The translations under genes and the position numbers were made by a program. From Motilimonas eburnea (GTDB lineage Bacteria; Pseudomonadota; Gammaproteobacteria; Enterobacterales; CBDFNC01): a stretch of DNA of 64,000 nucleotides. Of the stretch, positions 30,226-39,609 are shown in pieces; position 1 is the stretch's first letter, and every line of letters begins with the position of its first letter. The notes beneath the pieces were generated by a model that was given only the letters and a program-made list of their open reading frames with translations, was not told the DNA's origin and did not search any database. The DNA lies in contig NZ_JAIMJB010000007.1 of the NCBI RefSeq assembly GCF_021295345.1, positions 62,001 through 126,000 on the forward strand. The letters run 5' to 3'.

Positions 30226-31592
30226 GCTCGGTTCACTTTGCTATTTAACAACAAGGTTTGATAATCTATTTTGCCATTGCTAAGCAAAGGCAAGTCGCTA
30301 ATTTGTGTCACCTGAACCAAACTCGGGTGGATAGCAAAGGTTAAGCGCAAAAACTGTTTTATCTCTTGTTGGCTTACATCACCCACACTCACCACCAGCA
30401 GGTTTTCATCCTCGCCCAAAGCCACCAAGGTTGGATAGCAGCCTTGTTGCAGCCTCTGCTCTAACTCATCCAGACTAAAACGCACACCTTGTAATTTAAT
30501 GATACGTTTAATTCGGCCGCTAATAACAAAATCACCGTCATCATCCAAATAAGCGAGATCGCCCGTATGCAGTTGCTTTATTGCGGGGAAATCACTCAAC
30601 TGAGAAACACAGCTTGCATAGCCCAGCATCACATTGTCACCTTGATAAACCAGCTCGCCTTGTTGTTTGGTTGCGGTTATTAGCTCACCGCTTTCATTGA
30701 GTAAACTTAACTTGCCACCTGGGATCGCTTGGCCTATGCAACCCAATTTCGTGCCCGCTTTGGTCGGATGTAAATAGGCTATGCGCGCCGTCGCTTCGGT
30801 TTGGCCATACATAATAAAAAAGCGTTTTTGGCTTTGTTTGGCCCAAGTTGCAAAGTGGCTAGCTAATGAATCACTTAAACGTCCCCCCGCTTGGGTTAGC
30901 GTGGTCAGGTGTGGTAAGTCCATCTGCTCTAATCTTAGCCGAGCGAGCATTTGATATTGTGCGGGAACCGCCGCCAGATGAGATATGTGCTGCTCTTTCA
31001 TTAACGCCCAAAAACCTTTGTTCATCACCGACTCGCTGGTTAACACCGTTTTTGCCCCCGCGAACAAATGGGAATGCAACACAGATAAACCGTAAGAGTA
31101 ATGCAAGGGCAAGCTAGTGATCGCGCGATCTGCTGGCGATATCTCTAAGTATTCAATAATGGACTGGGCATTACTGATAATATTTTGTAGTGATAAACAA
31201 ACGTATTTTACCGTCCCCGTTGAGCCGGAGGTAGCAAGCATCAAAGCGAGTTCATCGGCTAAGGTGTGGCTGAATTCACTTTGTAATGCCAGCTCTGTCG
31301 CACTTGAATACCAATAGTTGGCTTGAAAATGTCCAACCGTCGCCGCTTTTTGTCCATGAGCTTGTTTGGCATCAAGTAATAACGCAACATGGCCAGCATC
31401 AAGGCAAGCAAGATACATCAAGGTAGCCGCTAACGAGTTATCCATTTCAATGGCAATCAGCTGGCGGGGCTTGCCTTGCAGCGGCAAAAGACAATGAGCA
31501 AAATATTCGGCCAGCTCACTGAATGTCAGCTGCTGCTCATTATCAATCAAGGCAATACCTGAGTGATGCAAATAAGGAGCAAGATAGTTCAT
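30222..31592 (-). CDS. AMP-dependent acyl ligase (acyl-CoA/acyl-ACP synthetase type)
   Basis: 456 residues from ATG 31592, overlapping the SDR stop (ATGA) with GGAG just upstream. Adenylation-domain motifs are in order: 'LATSGSTGTVKYV', 'IMYGQTEATARI', 'HTGDLAYLDDDGDFVISGR', and the C-terminal catalytic Lys in 'LSNGKIDYQTL'. It would activate a carboxylate and load CoA or the neighbouring carrier protein. At 456 residues it is shorter than typical ligases of about 500-550 residues. Confidence 0.85.
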   Translation of the reverse strand: MNYLAPYLHHSGIALIDNEQQLTFSELAEYFAHCLLPLQGKPRQLIAIEMDNSLAATLMYLACLDAGHVALLLDAKQAHGQKAATVGHFQANYWYSSATELALQSEFSHTLADELALMLATSGSTGTVKYVCLSLQNIISNAQSIIEYLEISPADRAITSLPLHYSYGLSVLHSHLFAGAKTVLTSESVMNKGFWALMKEQHISHLAAVPAQYQMLARLRLEQMDLPHLTTLTQAGGRLSDSLASHFATWAKQSQKRFFIMYGQTEATARIAYLHPTKAGTKLGCIGQAIPGGKLSLLNESGELITATKQQGELVYQGDNVMLGYASCVSQLSDFPAIKQLHTGDLAYLDDDGDFVISGRIKRIIKLQGVRFSLDELEQRLQQGCYPTLVALGEDENLLVVSVGDVSQQEIKQFLRLTFAIHPSLVQVTQISDLPLLSNGKIDYQTLLLNSKVNRA

Positions 31593-32314
31593 AGGCTCCA
31601 ACCACCATCGATAGTGATCACTTGCCCAGTGATATATTGGCTTTCATCACTGGCCAGAAAGAGCGCCAATTGCGCGACTTCTTGAGGCAAACCCAAACGC
31701 TGCATAGGGATTTCGGCTAAGGTTTGCGCCAGAGCCTGCTCAGATAAGTTATCCAGTAACGAGGTGTCTATGCTCCCCGGTGCTATGGCGTTAACCCGCA
31801 CTTTTTGACCTGCCAGCTCCAGGGCAAGATTTTTGGTTAGGGCTTCACCCCCTGCCTTACTCGCGCTGTAAACCGCTTGGCCTAAAGTGGCTTTTTGCGC
31901 CAGCACAGAGCTGACATTGATAATGCTACCGCCTTTTTTACTCATCAACCGAGCGGCAAATTGGCAAAGGGGAAATAAAGAAAATAGATTAGTGGTGAAG
32001 CTTTGCTGCAGATCCTCGCCTTTGATAAAGCCAAACCCCTTTGGCTCCATCATGCCCGCATTGTTAATCAGCACATCGAGACCGCCTTGTTTTTGCAGCC
32101 AAGCAAAAAACGGTTTTATATCTTGGGTTTGGGTAATATCCAGCGGATACGTTTCTAGCCTATCTAAGCACTTAGCCAGCTGTTCAAGTTTATCTTTGCT
32201 ACGCGCCACCGCGATGACCCTAGCGCCTTCCCTTAGCATCAGCTCAGCCATGGCTGCGCCTATGCCTCGACTGGCCCCTATGATAACAACGGTTTTATTA
32301 ACAAGGCGCTGCAT
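31589..32314 (-). CDS. Short-chain dehydrogenase (FabG-like)
   Basis: 241 residues, classical SDR: cofactor motif 'GASRGIGAAMAEL', 'NNAGMM', catalytic 'YSASKAGGEAL' and C-terminal 'QYITGQVITIDGGWSL'. The pattern is that of 3-oxoacyl-ACP reductases. With an adjacent carrier protein it probably reduces a carrier-bound keto group or an aldehyde. It begins one base after the ACP stop and overlaps the ligase. Confidence 0.85.
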   Translation of the reverse strand: MQRLVNKTVVIIGASRGIGAAMAELMLREGARVIAVARSKDKLEQLAKCLDRLETYPLDITQTQDIKPFFAWLQKQGGLDVLINNAGMMEPKGFGFIKGEDLQQSFTTNLFSLFPLCQFAARLMSKKGGSIINVSSVLAQKATLGQAVYSASKAGGEALTKNLALELAGQKVRVNAIAPGSIDTSLLDNLSEQALAQTLAEIPMQRLGLPQEVAQLALFLASDESQYITGQVITIDGGWSL

Positions 32315-32315
32315 C

Positions 32316-32555
32316 TTAGAAATCGATATCGTAACGCGCTAAAATTTCACGAGCCTTGGCTACCGAGCTCATGTCGATAATATCATCGGTATCGAGCATG
32401 ATCTCAAACTCGGCCTCAAGCTGAGCTATCAGCACCATGTGCGCGGTTGAATCCCACTGCGGGATGGTGTTGTATTGCAATGAATCAACCACCAGCTCAG
32501 GCGCTATAGTTAACGCTTCACTGAATAAATGTATTAGTTTTTCGTTATTTGTCAT
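32316..32555 (-). CDS. Acyl carrier protein (dedicated, non-housekeeping)
   Basis: 79 residues. S36 in 'QWDSTAHMVL' is the expected phosphopantetheine site (DS motif), followed by a helix and the acidic 'DTDDIID'. It is diverged from housekeeping AcpP (the motif reads DST, not DSL) and starts in an overlap with pseH (TAATG). It likely carries the acyl group processed by the next four enzymes. Confidence 0.88.
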   Translation of the reverse strand: MTNNEKLIHLFSEALTIAPELVVDSLQYNTIPQWDSTAHMVLIAQLEAEFEIMLDTDDIIDMSSVAKAREILARYDIDF

Positions 32556-33097
32556 TATCTAATAAACCGTGTTAATTTCGCTTTGCTGATCTCATAGTCA
32601 GCGAGCGCCAACATCATGGAGACCTGCTCATTATCTTGATTATCTATTACATAGCCCAACTGCTGATTGAAATTTAAAGCCGCCTGATTACTGGGTAACA
32701 CAGTGGCGATCAGCTGCTTCGCCTTGAGTTCATCAAAACAATAATCCGTTAAGGCCAATGCCACACAAAAAGCAAGAAACGTGCCCCGATATTTTTTATC
32801 GCCTAGGTACAACCCCGTTTCTAAGGTTTGCTCTGCTTGTCGCAATGATTGCTTGGTCGGCGATTTGATATTGGCATAGCCAACCAGTTGCCCTTTGTAT
32901 TCCAGCGCAAAATGTTGCTGTGTGTCCAATTGCCCTAAGCCTTTGAACCAAGCCAGCTGCTGTTGTGTGGTGATGATTTGCTGATCTAGCATTTGGCTAC
33001 GAATATCGTCTTGATTGCGCCATTGTCGCAAGGTTTCGATATCGTCTTCTGTGATGGCGCGAAGCACCACCTTGTATGCTGAGATTGCTTGTTTCAT
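32555..33097 (-). CDS. pseH: Pseudaminic acid N-acyltransferase PseH (GNAT)
   Basis: 180 residues, GNAT fold. The N-terminal 'LRAITEDDIETLRQWRNQDDIRS' (given here as start of the motif) and 'QQQLAWFKGL' are the PseH pattern; 'AALNFNQQLGYV' is the C-terminal GNAT motif. PseH acetylates the 4-amino group of the PseC product. It shares an overlapping stop/start with the ACP gene, which suggests its acyl donor may come from the carrier protein. Confidence 0.88.
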   Translation of the reverse strand: MKQAISAYKVVLRAITEDDIETLRQWRNQDDIRSQMLDQQIITTQQQLAWFKGLGQLDTQQHFALEYKGQLVGYANIKSPTKQSLRQAEQTLETGLYLGDKKYRGTFLAFCVALALTDYCFDELKAKQLIATVLPSNQAALNFNQQLGYVIDNQDNEQVSMMLALADYEISKAKLTRFIR

Positions 33098-33198
33098 AAC
33101 CAGCTAATTCATTGATTTATCTATGCTAGCTATTGTGAGTGGTTTTCACTTATTTGTGAAGGTAAGGGAGCTTGCAATTTGCGCTAGCGCTAACGTTT

Positions 33199-34209
33199 TT
33201 AACTTTTAGCCGCCAAAATTTGTTCAATAAGCAAGGTTGCAACGCGCTTGGCGCCCAATCCATCAACAGCATCAGTGGCAACTTGGCTAAGTTGGCGCAG
33301 TTTTGCGGGATGCGATAATGTGCTATCTAGCCAAGATTGTAACTTGAGTGGATCGATTTGCTTTGCATCTTCCACCAGCTGAAAATCAAGCCAACCTTGC
33401 TCTTTACCTTGCTCTACGGCAGGCAATTGGTTAGGTGCAACAGCATAGGCAAAACAAGGAATTCCCGCTTTGGCCAGCTCAAATAAAGAGCCCCCCGCCG
33501 CAGTGATAGCAAAGTGACATTGCTGCATTCGCTGCGCCATATTCTCGACATTTTGAAAATACTGCACCTTATGCTGCTGACACCAATTGATTATTTCATC
33601 GGCATTGGCTACCGCTGGACCTATGATCACATCTAACAGCGGACCATAACCCCAAGCATGTAATAACTGACAAACAGGTAAGGTTAGACTGGCAACGTCG
33701 CTCGCCCCCATCATCACCAGCATACGTTCACGAGCGGCGATATCAGCAAACGGAGTTAAACAAAATTGCTGTCTTAATATCGCAAATGAAGAGCCAAGTA
33801 ACTTAACCCCGACAAAATCTGGATAGGCTTTACCAGCAACGGGGTTCGTTAATATGCTTGCACTTAGAGGGCCACGGTTATCTTCATCATCGAGCAATAA
33901 ACTCACCGACACTTGGTGATAAGCAGCTATCTGTTGCGCCGTTAATTGATAACTGTCTAAGATAACCCCATCGAATTGCTTGGCGCTTTCAATTGCCAGT
34001 GCTTCATTAGCAATAGCTTCGTTAGCAAATGGGATAACAGAATAAGATGCTAATAAACCTTTGGCTTTTTGGCAAAGTTGCCCCGTGAAGTAAATATTGA
34101 CGCCTTGTTGCTCAAGGGCTTGCGCCAGTGCAAGACAGCGTATCAAGTGGCCAAAGCCAATCTCGGGATACGCATCTAGGCGAATTAAGATCTTGATTGA
34201 ATTGGGCAT
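33199..34209 (-). CDS. pseG: UDP-2,4-diacetamido-2,4,6-trideoxy-altropyranose hydrolase PseG
   Basis: 336 residues, GT-B-like hydrolase. 'EIGFGHLIRCLALAQAL' near the N-terminus contains the catalytic His; 'GGSLFELAKAGIPCFAYAV' in the C-terminal half is the nucleotide-binding site. It removes UDP from the PseH product. It lies 28 bases after pseI. The 101 bases to pseH hold only a short palindromic TAGCGCTA and no clear promoter. Confidence 0.93.
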   Translation of the reverse strand: MPNSIKILIRLDAYPEIGFGHLIRCLALAQALEQQGVNIYFTGQLCQKAKGLLASYSVIPFANEAIANEALAIESAKQFDGVILDSYQLTAQQIAAYHQVSVSLLLDDEDNRGPLSASILTNPVAGKAYPDFVGVKLLGSSFAILRQQFCLTPFADIAARERMLVMMGASDVASLTLPVCQLLHAWGYGPLLDVIIGPAVANADEIINWCQQHKVQYFQNVENMAQRMQQCHFAITAAGGSLFELAKAGIPCFAYAVAPNQLPAVEQGKEQGWLDFQLVEDAKQIDPLKLQSWLDSTLSHPAKLRQLSQVATDAVDGLGAKRVATLLIEQILAAKS

Positions 34210-34237
34210 GATTCGCTAAATCTATCCTGCGATATGG

Positions 34238-35263
34238 CTAAACCAATAGAGGCCAATCAAGTGGTGTGCCCGGCACAAGATCTTGCGCAGCAACGCGGCC
34301 AAGCACTTGCTGCCAATGCTTTGGCGCCAAGCCTAAGCCGGGACGCACGATGCGCACATTTTCTTCATTAAGGGTTTCGCCTTGCTTGATGGGCTTTGCC
34401 ACATAAATAGAGCGGCGGTAACGTTTTGCCGCCTCTTCTTTTGCCGTGCCGCCATAGGTGACTTGACCTAAGGCATCCAGCGCCCGCTGGCTTTCTGCCA
34501 CTAGCATAGCAAGTTCATTGGGCTCTAAGGAAAATTCGGCATCCACGCCACCTTGACTGCGATCGAGCACGAAGTGTTTTTCGATGATCCTAGCACCAAG
34601 AGCAACCGATGCCAGCGCAGCGCCTATACCTTGAGTATGATCCGACAGCCCCACTTGGCAAGCGAAAGCTTGCTGCATATGTGGGATGGTCAATAAGTTA
34701 GTGTCAGTGGGCGCGGCAGGATAAGTGCTGGTGCACTTTAACAAGGCGATTTCGCCTGCGCCATGAGCTCGAAGGCAGGTAACGGCTTCGTCTATTTCAG
34801 CAAGGCTTGCCATCCCCGTGGATAAAATAACCGGTTTACCTGTAGCAGCTACCTTCTTTAACAATGGGATATCTGTATTTTCAAAAGAAGCAATCTTGTA
34901 ACAAGGTACATTTAGCGATTCAAGAAAATCAACGGCAGTGCTATCAAATGGAGAGCTAAAAGCCAGCATGCCGAGTTCATTGGCTCTATCAAACAATGCT
35001 TTATGCCACTCCCATGGGGTTGACGCTTTACCATACAAATCAAACAACGACTCGCCGGCCCAAAGGCTATCTTGCTCTTGAATGACAAACTCACCTTGGC
35101 GCAAGTCTAACGTCATGGTCTGGGCGGTATAGGTTTGTAATTTGATCGCATGGGCCCCCGCTTGCGCGGCCGCCTCTACCATTTGCATTGCAAGGTCAAA
35201 GTCTTGATTGTGATTGCCTGACAATTCGGCAATAACAAACAGGTCTTGGTTAAAAAAAGGCAC
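34238..35263 (-). CDS. pseI: Pseudaminic acid synthase PseI
   Basis: 341 residues from GTG 35263, which has AGGAG five bases upstream. The frame stays open for another 34 codons to 35365, but that stretch covers the maf-2 terminator and has no family match. Motifs: 'FVIAELSGNHNQDFDLA', 'LSTGMASLAEIDEAV', 'GLSDHTQG' and a C-terminal SAF domain with 'RRSIYVAKPIKQGE'. It condenses the 6-deoxy-altrose derivative with PEP. First gene of the minus-strand pseI-pseG-pseH and acyl cassette run. Confidence 0.94.
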   Translation of the reverse strand: MPFFNQDLFVIAELSGNHNQDFDLAMQMVEAAAQAGAHAIKLQTYTAQTMTLDLRQGEFVIQEQDSLWAGESLFDLYGKASTPWEWHKALFDRANELGMLAFSSPFDSTAVDFLESLNVPCYKIASFENTDIPLLKKVAATGKPVILSTGMASLAEIDEAVTCLRAHGAGEIALLKCTSTYPAAPTDTNLLTIPHMQQAFACQVGLSDHTQGIGAALASVALGARIIEKHFVLDRSQGGVDAEFSLEPNELAMLVAESQRALDALGQVTYGGTAKEEAAKRYRRSIYVAKPIKQGETLNEENVRIVRPGLGLAPKHWQQVLGRVAAQDLVPGTPLDWPLLV

Positions 35264-35316
35264 AAATACTCCTGACGAAAAATTCTGATTCACGACTTTT
35301 TGGTTTATGTCGTAGC

Positions 35317-35341
35317 AAAAAGCCCCACAATAATGGGGGGC
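35317..35341 (-). terminator. Terminator after maf-2
   Basis: GCCCC and GGGGC pair around a 10-base loop and are followed on the minus strand by TTTTT. It ends the flaG-fliD-fliS-fliT-maf operon before pseI. Confidence 0.75.
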
Positions 35342-35372
35342 ATAAGCCACAGAATAGCAACTCAATGCTATG

Positions 35373-37430
35373 TTATTTAGTTTTTAGGAATTGGAAAGGA
35401 AATTTAGTTTTGTCGGGCACGAGCAGCTGCTCTGAAAACTTCTGTTTCATCCCCTCTAAATAATCACGTAAAATCGCTAAACCTTCTTGATGAACAGCAA
35501 GCGTTTTCTCAACATCTACCTGGCTTTGTAATAATCTACTGAGTACCGTGTGAGTATATAACAAGCTACCTCTGACCATATCTTTCAAGAATAAACTGTT
35601 AATTTCTCCACCGCTTTCAGCAAATACATATTGCTGATATAAATTAGTGATCGCTTCTTGACGCGTAGTAAGAGGACGCAATGTGAACGCGATTAGTTGG
35701 TCTATATAATGGCAAAAATCTAGCTCAACCAGCTTTTCTTTAAACATAGTGGCAAAGGCCGATGCATCAAATTGATAGTATTCTAAGGTTGAGTTTATCA
35801 CCTTTCCTTTATCAAGCTCTGTTCCAGATAACACAAGCTCATGGGGCTCTAATGGTTTTGCTCCTTCAATGAGGGCACCATCACTTAAATTAAAACAATT
35901 TAAGCTCACATTATCTGCAATCACGCGCTCTAGCGCTTTTAAAGAAAAACCAAAAATGTAGCTACTTCGTACCGTTCCGCCAAAATTTCCTTTGACCTCG
36001 ATTTTATCCTGGCTTTTTTGGTGGAATACCTTCCGGTCCTCACCATTTTCATAATATACACTGTCAATGCTGTGGTGCTGACCATTTGGGAATCCTAGAT
36101 CAATACCGATAAAATAGATGTTTTTAAATCCAAGTGCTTCAACGATACATAAAGCAGTATTGGCAACGGTTGGATTGCAATAAAGAATTCCTTTCATTTT
36201 CTTGGCCTCCTCACTCATGGAATAAGTGAGAGAGGTGGGTGGCTCATTCAGTTTGAGTCCCATTATTTTTCGATCAAATAATGCAAATGCTTCAGGGCTC
36301 ACTGTATTCATTGACAAAAGCACCATTTCTTTAAGCACTTTTGGATCAACGGTGAGCAATCGTTCCGTTACCTGCCATGTCCGTTCTTGCTCAACATGCA
36401 TATCGGGAACTATGCCATTTTTAAGCAAGCTGTCGATAGCTGTTCCGCAACTGATTACAATTGCCTTACTTTGCTGTGCTTTGATTAGGGCGATATTTTT
36501 ATCTAAAGAGGGGCCATTACCACAGAGAAAAACGGGAATGTTAGCATTATTCTGAAATGCCGGCTTATCCTCAATAACAGGAATATCCTTGAGGTTATAG
36601 TAGTGATGGGCGGTTGCAATAAGACCATCATCAAAAAAACCAAAGCCAAATGCAAGTTCATAGGATCGTTGCTTATAGACTTCACACGCTTTGTTTATTA
36701 CATCGCTATCGTAATGCTTATATAAGTAGCTTTTACCTATATCGTAACCACCTTTGTATGTCAGTTCTTTAGTAAGATCAGCAAAGAAAGCTTGCTCATT
36801 CGCACCTAAGCAAAAATGTAAAGAGCTGCCCATTTCATCGAGTTTTTCTAAAATCGACTTCCAATCTATCAGATGTAAAGAAGCATAAAAAAAGTCGTGA
36901 TTAGGTTCGTATATATAAAGTCGATTAACCTGATGGTTGCTGATTAGATTTTCTAAATAAAAGCCGGTACCGAGGCCAAAACAAATCATTAAGCCAAGTG
37001 ACTCAGGAAAAAAGCTTTCTGCAAACTCCAGTTCTCTATTTTGTAATTCAACTAACTTATTCAGATACTCATAATGTAAGAAGCCGGACGTTTGAAATGA
37101 TTTGTTAACTAGCATATTACTGCTGTCAGGTTGGCGTTTGTATAACTCAAAATCAAAAAGGCAGCTGCGATAAGCATCGCCACCAAAGGTTAAAACATCT
37201 GACCCTTTTTGCACCAAATCAACACTTGCTTCAGTGGCGACTAGTTCAAAGCTTTCCGGTTCATAATACTTAAAGGCTTGCGCAATATCTGGAATATAGT
37301 CTTCAAAAGCGCTGATGTTGATGGCAAATTGGGTTTGATAATCTTTATGGTGATAAGGTAACTGGGAGACGGCTTGTAAAATATCCTGTTTTATCGTTTC
37401 TATTTTAGAAGCTGCAGGTAAATCACTCAT
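35373..37430 (-). CDS. Motility-associated flagellin glycosyltransferase Maf-2
   Basis: 685 residues, the long form of Maf. An N-terminal domain ('LMICFGLGTGFYLENLI', 'LYIYEPNHDFFYASL') precedes the MAF_flag10 core with 'VFLCGNGPSLDKNIALI' near 300 and 'IYFIGIDLGFPNGQHHS' near 440, and a helical C-terminus. It should link pseudaminic acid to flagellin Ser/Thr. It is cotranscribed with the flagellin chaperone genes, four bases after the FliT-like gene, which suits action on flagellin before export. Confidence 0.92.
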   Translation of the reverse strand: MSDLPAASKIETIKQDILQAVSQLPYHHKDYQTQFAINISAFEDYIPDIAQAFKYYEPESFELVATEASVDLVQKGSDVLTFGGDAYRSCLFDFELYKRQPDSSNMLVNKSFQTSGFLHYEYLNKLVELQNRELEFAESFFPESLGLMICFGLGTGFYLENLISNHQVNRLYIYEPNHDFFYASLHLIDWKSILEKLDEMGSSLHFCLGANEQAFFADLTKELTYKGGYDIGKSYLYKHYDSDVINKACEVYKQRSYELAFGFGFFDDGLIATAHHYYNLKDIPVIEDKPAFQNNANIPVFLCGNGPSLDKNIALIKAQQSKAIVISCGTAIDSLLKNGIVPDMHVEQERTWQVTERLLTVDPKVLKEMVLLSMNTVSPEAFALFDRKIMGLKLNEPPTSLTYSMSEEAKKMKGILYCNPTVANTALCIVEALGFKNIYFIGIDLGFPNGQHHSIDSVYYENGEDRKVFHQKSQDKIEVKGNFGGTVRSSYIFGFSLKALERVIADNVSLNCFNLSDGALIEGAKPLEPHELVLSGTELDKGKVINSTLEYYQFDASAFATMFKEKLVELDFCHYIDQLIAFTLRPLTTRQEAITNLYQQYVFAESGGEINSLFLKDMVRGSLLYTHTVLSRLLQSQVDVEKTLAVHQEGLAILRDYLEGMKQKFSEQLLVPDKTKFPFQFLKTK

Positions 37431-37434
37431 TAAA

Positions 37435-37758
37435 TCACCTAAATCTTTTTATATTAGTATATTGATTAACAGCCTTATGGCCCTTTCGAAAAGATTGCTG
37501 TATCTCTTTTAGTCGCTGCTGCTCTATTTTCATAGCGCTGACGCTTTTTTCATCTAGTGTCATTAACATCGTAAGAAAATCGGCAACCTCCGCCTCATGC
37601 TTAGTCCCATTAGAGCATTGCCAAAGCTGCTTAATTAACACCAAACGCTGTGCTAAAAGAGGAGCAAGATCGTCTAAGCTCTCAAATTCATCATTAAGAT
37701 TTCGTTGACGAACACGAGTTGATAGATCTTCAATCTGGGCTTTAAGCTCATCTATCAT
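37435..37758 (-). CDS. FliT-like flagellar chaperone
   Basis: 107 residues, highly charged and helical, no signal peptide. Length, position between fliS and maf-2, and a TAATG overlap with the fliS stop suggest the FliT role, a chaperone for FliD. Sequence similarity within this family is low, so the name rests mainly on context. Confidence 0.65.
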   Translation of the reverse strand: MIDELKAQIEDLSTRVRQRNLNDEFESLDDLAPLLAQRLVLIKQLWQCSNGTKHEAEVADFLTMLMTLDEKSVSAMKIEQQRLKEIQQSFRKGHKAVNQYTNIKRFR

Positions 37759-38183
37759 TATGAGGTTTTAGCCATATTGGTGCGCATAGCTTGGGCTTTT
37801 AATTTGTCTTCCTGCGAAATGGCTTCCCATGCCTCTTTTATTGGTGTCATAAGGCCTATAACTTCATCAATACTCGCAATGGTTTCCTCGCTGGATGCCT
37901 CAGCTAAACGTCTCACCATATAATCATATAGTTGATAAAAGTTTTCTCCAATTTCAGGGTTGACTTTCAAATCAATCCCATCTTGCAGACCGCCAATAAT
38001 GCCAATCGCTTTGTTGAAAGCTTTCGCCTTAGCCTCATAATCTTTGCGCTCAAAACTTCCTTTAGCTACAGCAAGTGTGTCTATCAAACCTTGCATAAGC
38101 ATCAAGATAACACGATGGGGATCCGCAGCCACTAAAGAGGATTCTTTACTAACTGTTTGGTATTTTCTTAGATTTGCACGCAT
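37758..38183 (-). CDS. fliS: Flagellin export chaperone FliS
   Basis: 141 residues from ATG 38183, preceded by GGAG six bases upstream (a GTG at 38186 overlaps). The family start 'LRKYQTVSKESSLVAADPHRVI' (first part of the FliS fold) and the helical bundle with 'LDGIDLKVNPEIGENFYQLYDYM'-type segments fit FliS. It binds the C-terminus of flagellin and delivers it to the export gate. Lies ten bases after fliD. Confidence 0.93.
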   Translation of the reverse strand: MRANLRKYQTVSKESSLVAADPHRVILMLMQGLIDTLAVAKGSFERKDYEAKAKAFNKAIGIIGGLQDGIDLKVNPEIGENFYQLYDYMVRRLAEASSEETIASIDEVIGLMTPIKEAWEAISQEDKLKAQAMRTNMAKTS

Positions 38184-38196
38184 CACTTACTCCAGA

Positions 38197-39585
38197 TTAA
38201 TCTTTTTTCTCAACTGGCTTTAACACACTTTGGATGTAAGAAGAAGTCGCATTATATTGAGCTATGGTCACATCTAAAGCCGTATACCTTTGGCGTAACG
38301 TAGCTTCGTAGTTTTCCATATATCGATCTAAAGATTCGCGATCGCTATCAACTTTTTTTAATGACTCTTTCAATGCTGCTTCTCGTTCAGTCACAACACC
38401 ATCACTAGCTAAGTATGTTTCAGTATAATCATTTAATTGCTTGGCAATACCATCTGCACCTGCAAATATCTTGCCAACATCTTCAAGATTGTTTTTGATC
38501 GCGTTTTCTAGTCGCTCAGCCCCACTAGGCTGGCCATTTTTACCAATACTACTAATTTCTAGCTTGCCTTCAGCATTCATCGTGATACCCATGTCATACA
38601 GCATCGACATAGCACCTGACGTATCTGAAACTTGAGACCCTGTGATGGATCTTAATTGCGACTCGTAACTGCGTACACTCGAGTCAAACGCTAGAGGACC
38701 ACTAACCGGGTTTGAAAGTGAAGAAAGGGTTGACTGCAACTCGTTATATCCATCAACAAAATCATTCACTAGTTTAGTCACATTTTCAGTATCAACGCCT
38801 ACCGTTAAGGTAAGGGGTTGCCCTGCATCAGTCAAATTATTGACGTTTAATTCAATGCCATTAATTGCATTTGTGAAGGTATTGCTAGCAGACGAAACCG
38901 TTTGGCCATCGATAGAAATCATCGCATCTTTTGCCGTTTTTGCTGTCGCCATTGAAGTAGAGATTGCATCTAAGCTAGTGTTGTCATTACTGACTGTCAA
39001 GGTGTTACCGTCACCAGTCACTTCAGAGGTGTAGGTCAATATTGGTCCATTATCTGAGTTTATAATGTTAGCTTTTACGCCAAAGTTCCCTTCTGCACTG
39101 TTAATTTTACTTTGAATATCTTCAAGTGTATCTGTCGCCTCTATTGCTACCTCAAAAGTGTCACTTCCCGCACCAAATGACAGTTTTCCTGAGCCGACCG
39201 TATCTGTTGAAGATGAAAACGCCCCAGCAGCACTGTCAAGTCGCGAGCCTTGTGCTAATTGAGAAACCTCAATATTGAAAGTACCACCAGTCACGACACC
39301 GGCAGTCGATGCAGACAATATATTACTGGTGTCACCAGAGCTGCCTTGGTAGGAGTAAGTAGATTTATTCTGATAAAATGTCGTTGGGTCTGAAAGCTTT
39401 TCTAGTACTGTTTGAAATTTTGATAACGAGGCTTTTAAGGTACCAACCCCAGAAAGCTCTGCGGTATAATCAAGCTCGCGAGTATTTATAGAGGACTCTC
39501 GAGTTGATCTTTCCGCTTTAACGAAGGTTGAAATAATACTTTCTAAATCAAGACCGGAGCCAACTCCAGCGATGGGCGTAGCCAT
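38197..39585 (-). CDS. fliD: Flagellar filament cap protein FliD
   Basis: 462 residues with the FliD N-terminus 'AGVGSGLDLESIISTFVKAE' and conserved D0/D1 segments, and C-terminal 'RYTALDVTIAQYNATSSYI'. The middle is Ser/Thr/Gly-rich and exposed. FliD caps the filament and promotes flagellin polymerisation. A GGAGGTGG site precedes the ATG. It lies 24 bases after flaG. Confidence 0.96.
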   Translation of the reverse strand: MATPIAGVGSGLDLESIISTFVKAERSTRESSINTRELDYTAELSGVGTLKASLSKFQTVLEKLSDPTTFYQNKSTYSYQGSSGDTSNILSASTAGVVTGGTFNIEVSQLAQGSRLDSAAGAFSSSTDTVGSGKLSFGAGSDTFEVAIEATDTLEDIQSKINSAEGNFGVKANIINSDNGPILTYTSEVTGDGNTLTVSNDNTSLDAISTSMATAKTAKDAMISIDGQTVSSASNTFTNAINGIELNVNNLTDAGQPLTLTVGVDTENVTKLVNDFVDGYNELQSTLSSLSNPVSGPLAFDSSVRSYESQLRSITGSQVSDTSGAMSMLYDMGITMNAEGKLEISSIGKNGQPSGAERLENAIKNNLEDVGKIFAGADGIAKQLNDYTETYLASDGVVTEREAALKESLKKVDSDRESLDRYMENYEATLRQRYTALDVTIAQYNATSSYIQSVLKPVEKKD

Positions 39586-39609
39586 AAGCCACCTCCGATT
39601 AATTCATTG

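Noticed and set aside
35264-35365. 34-residue N-terminal extension of PseI
   Set aside because: It spans the maf-2 terminator; the GTG at 35263 has a proper AGGAG site and the family begins there.
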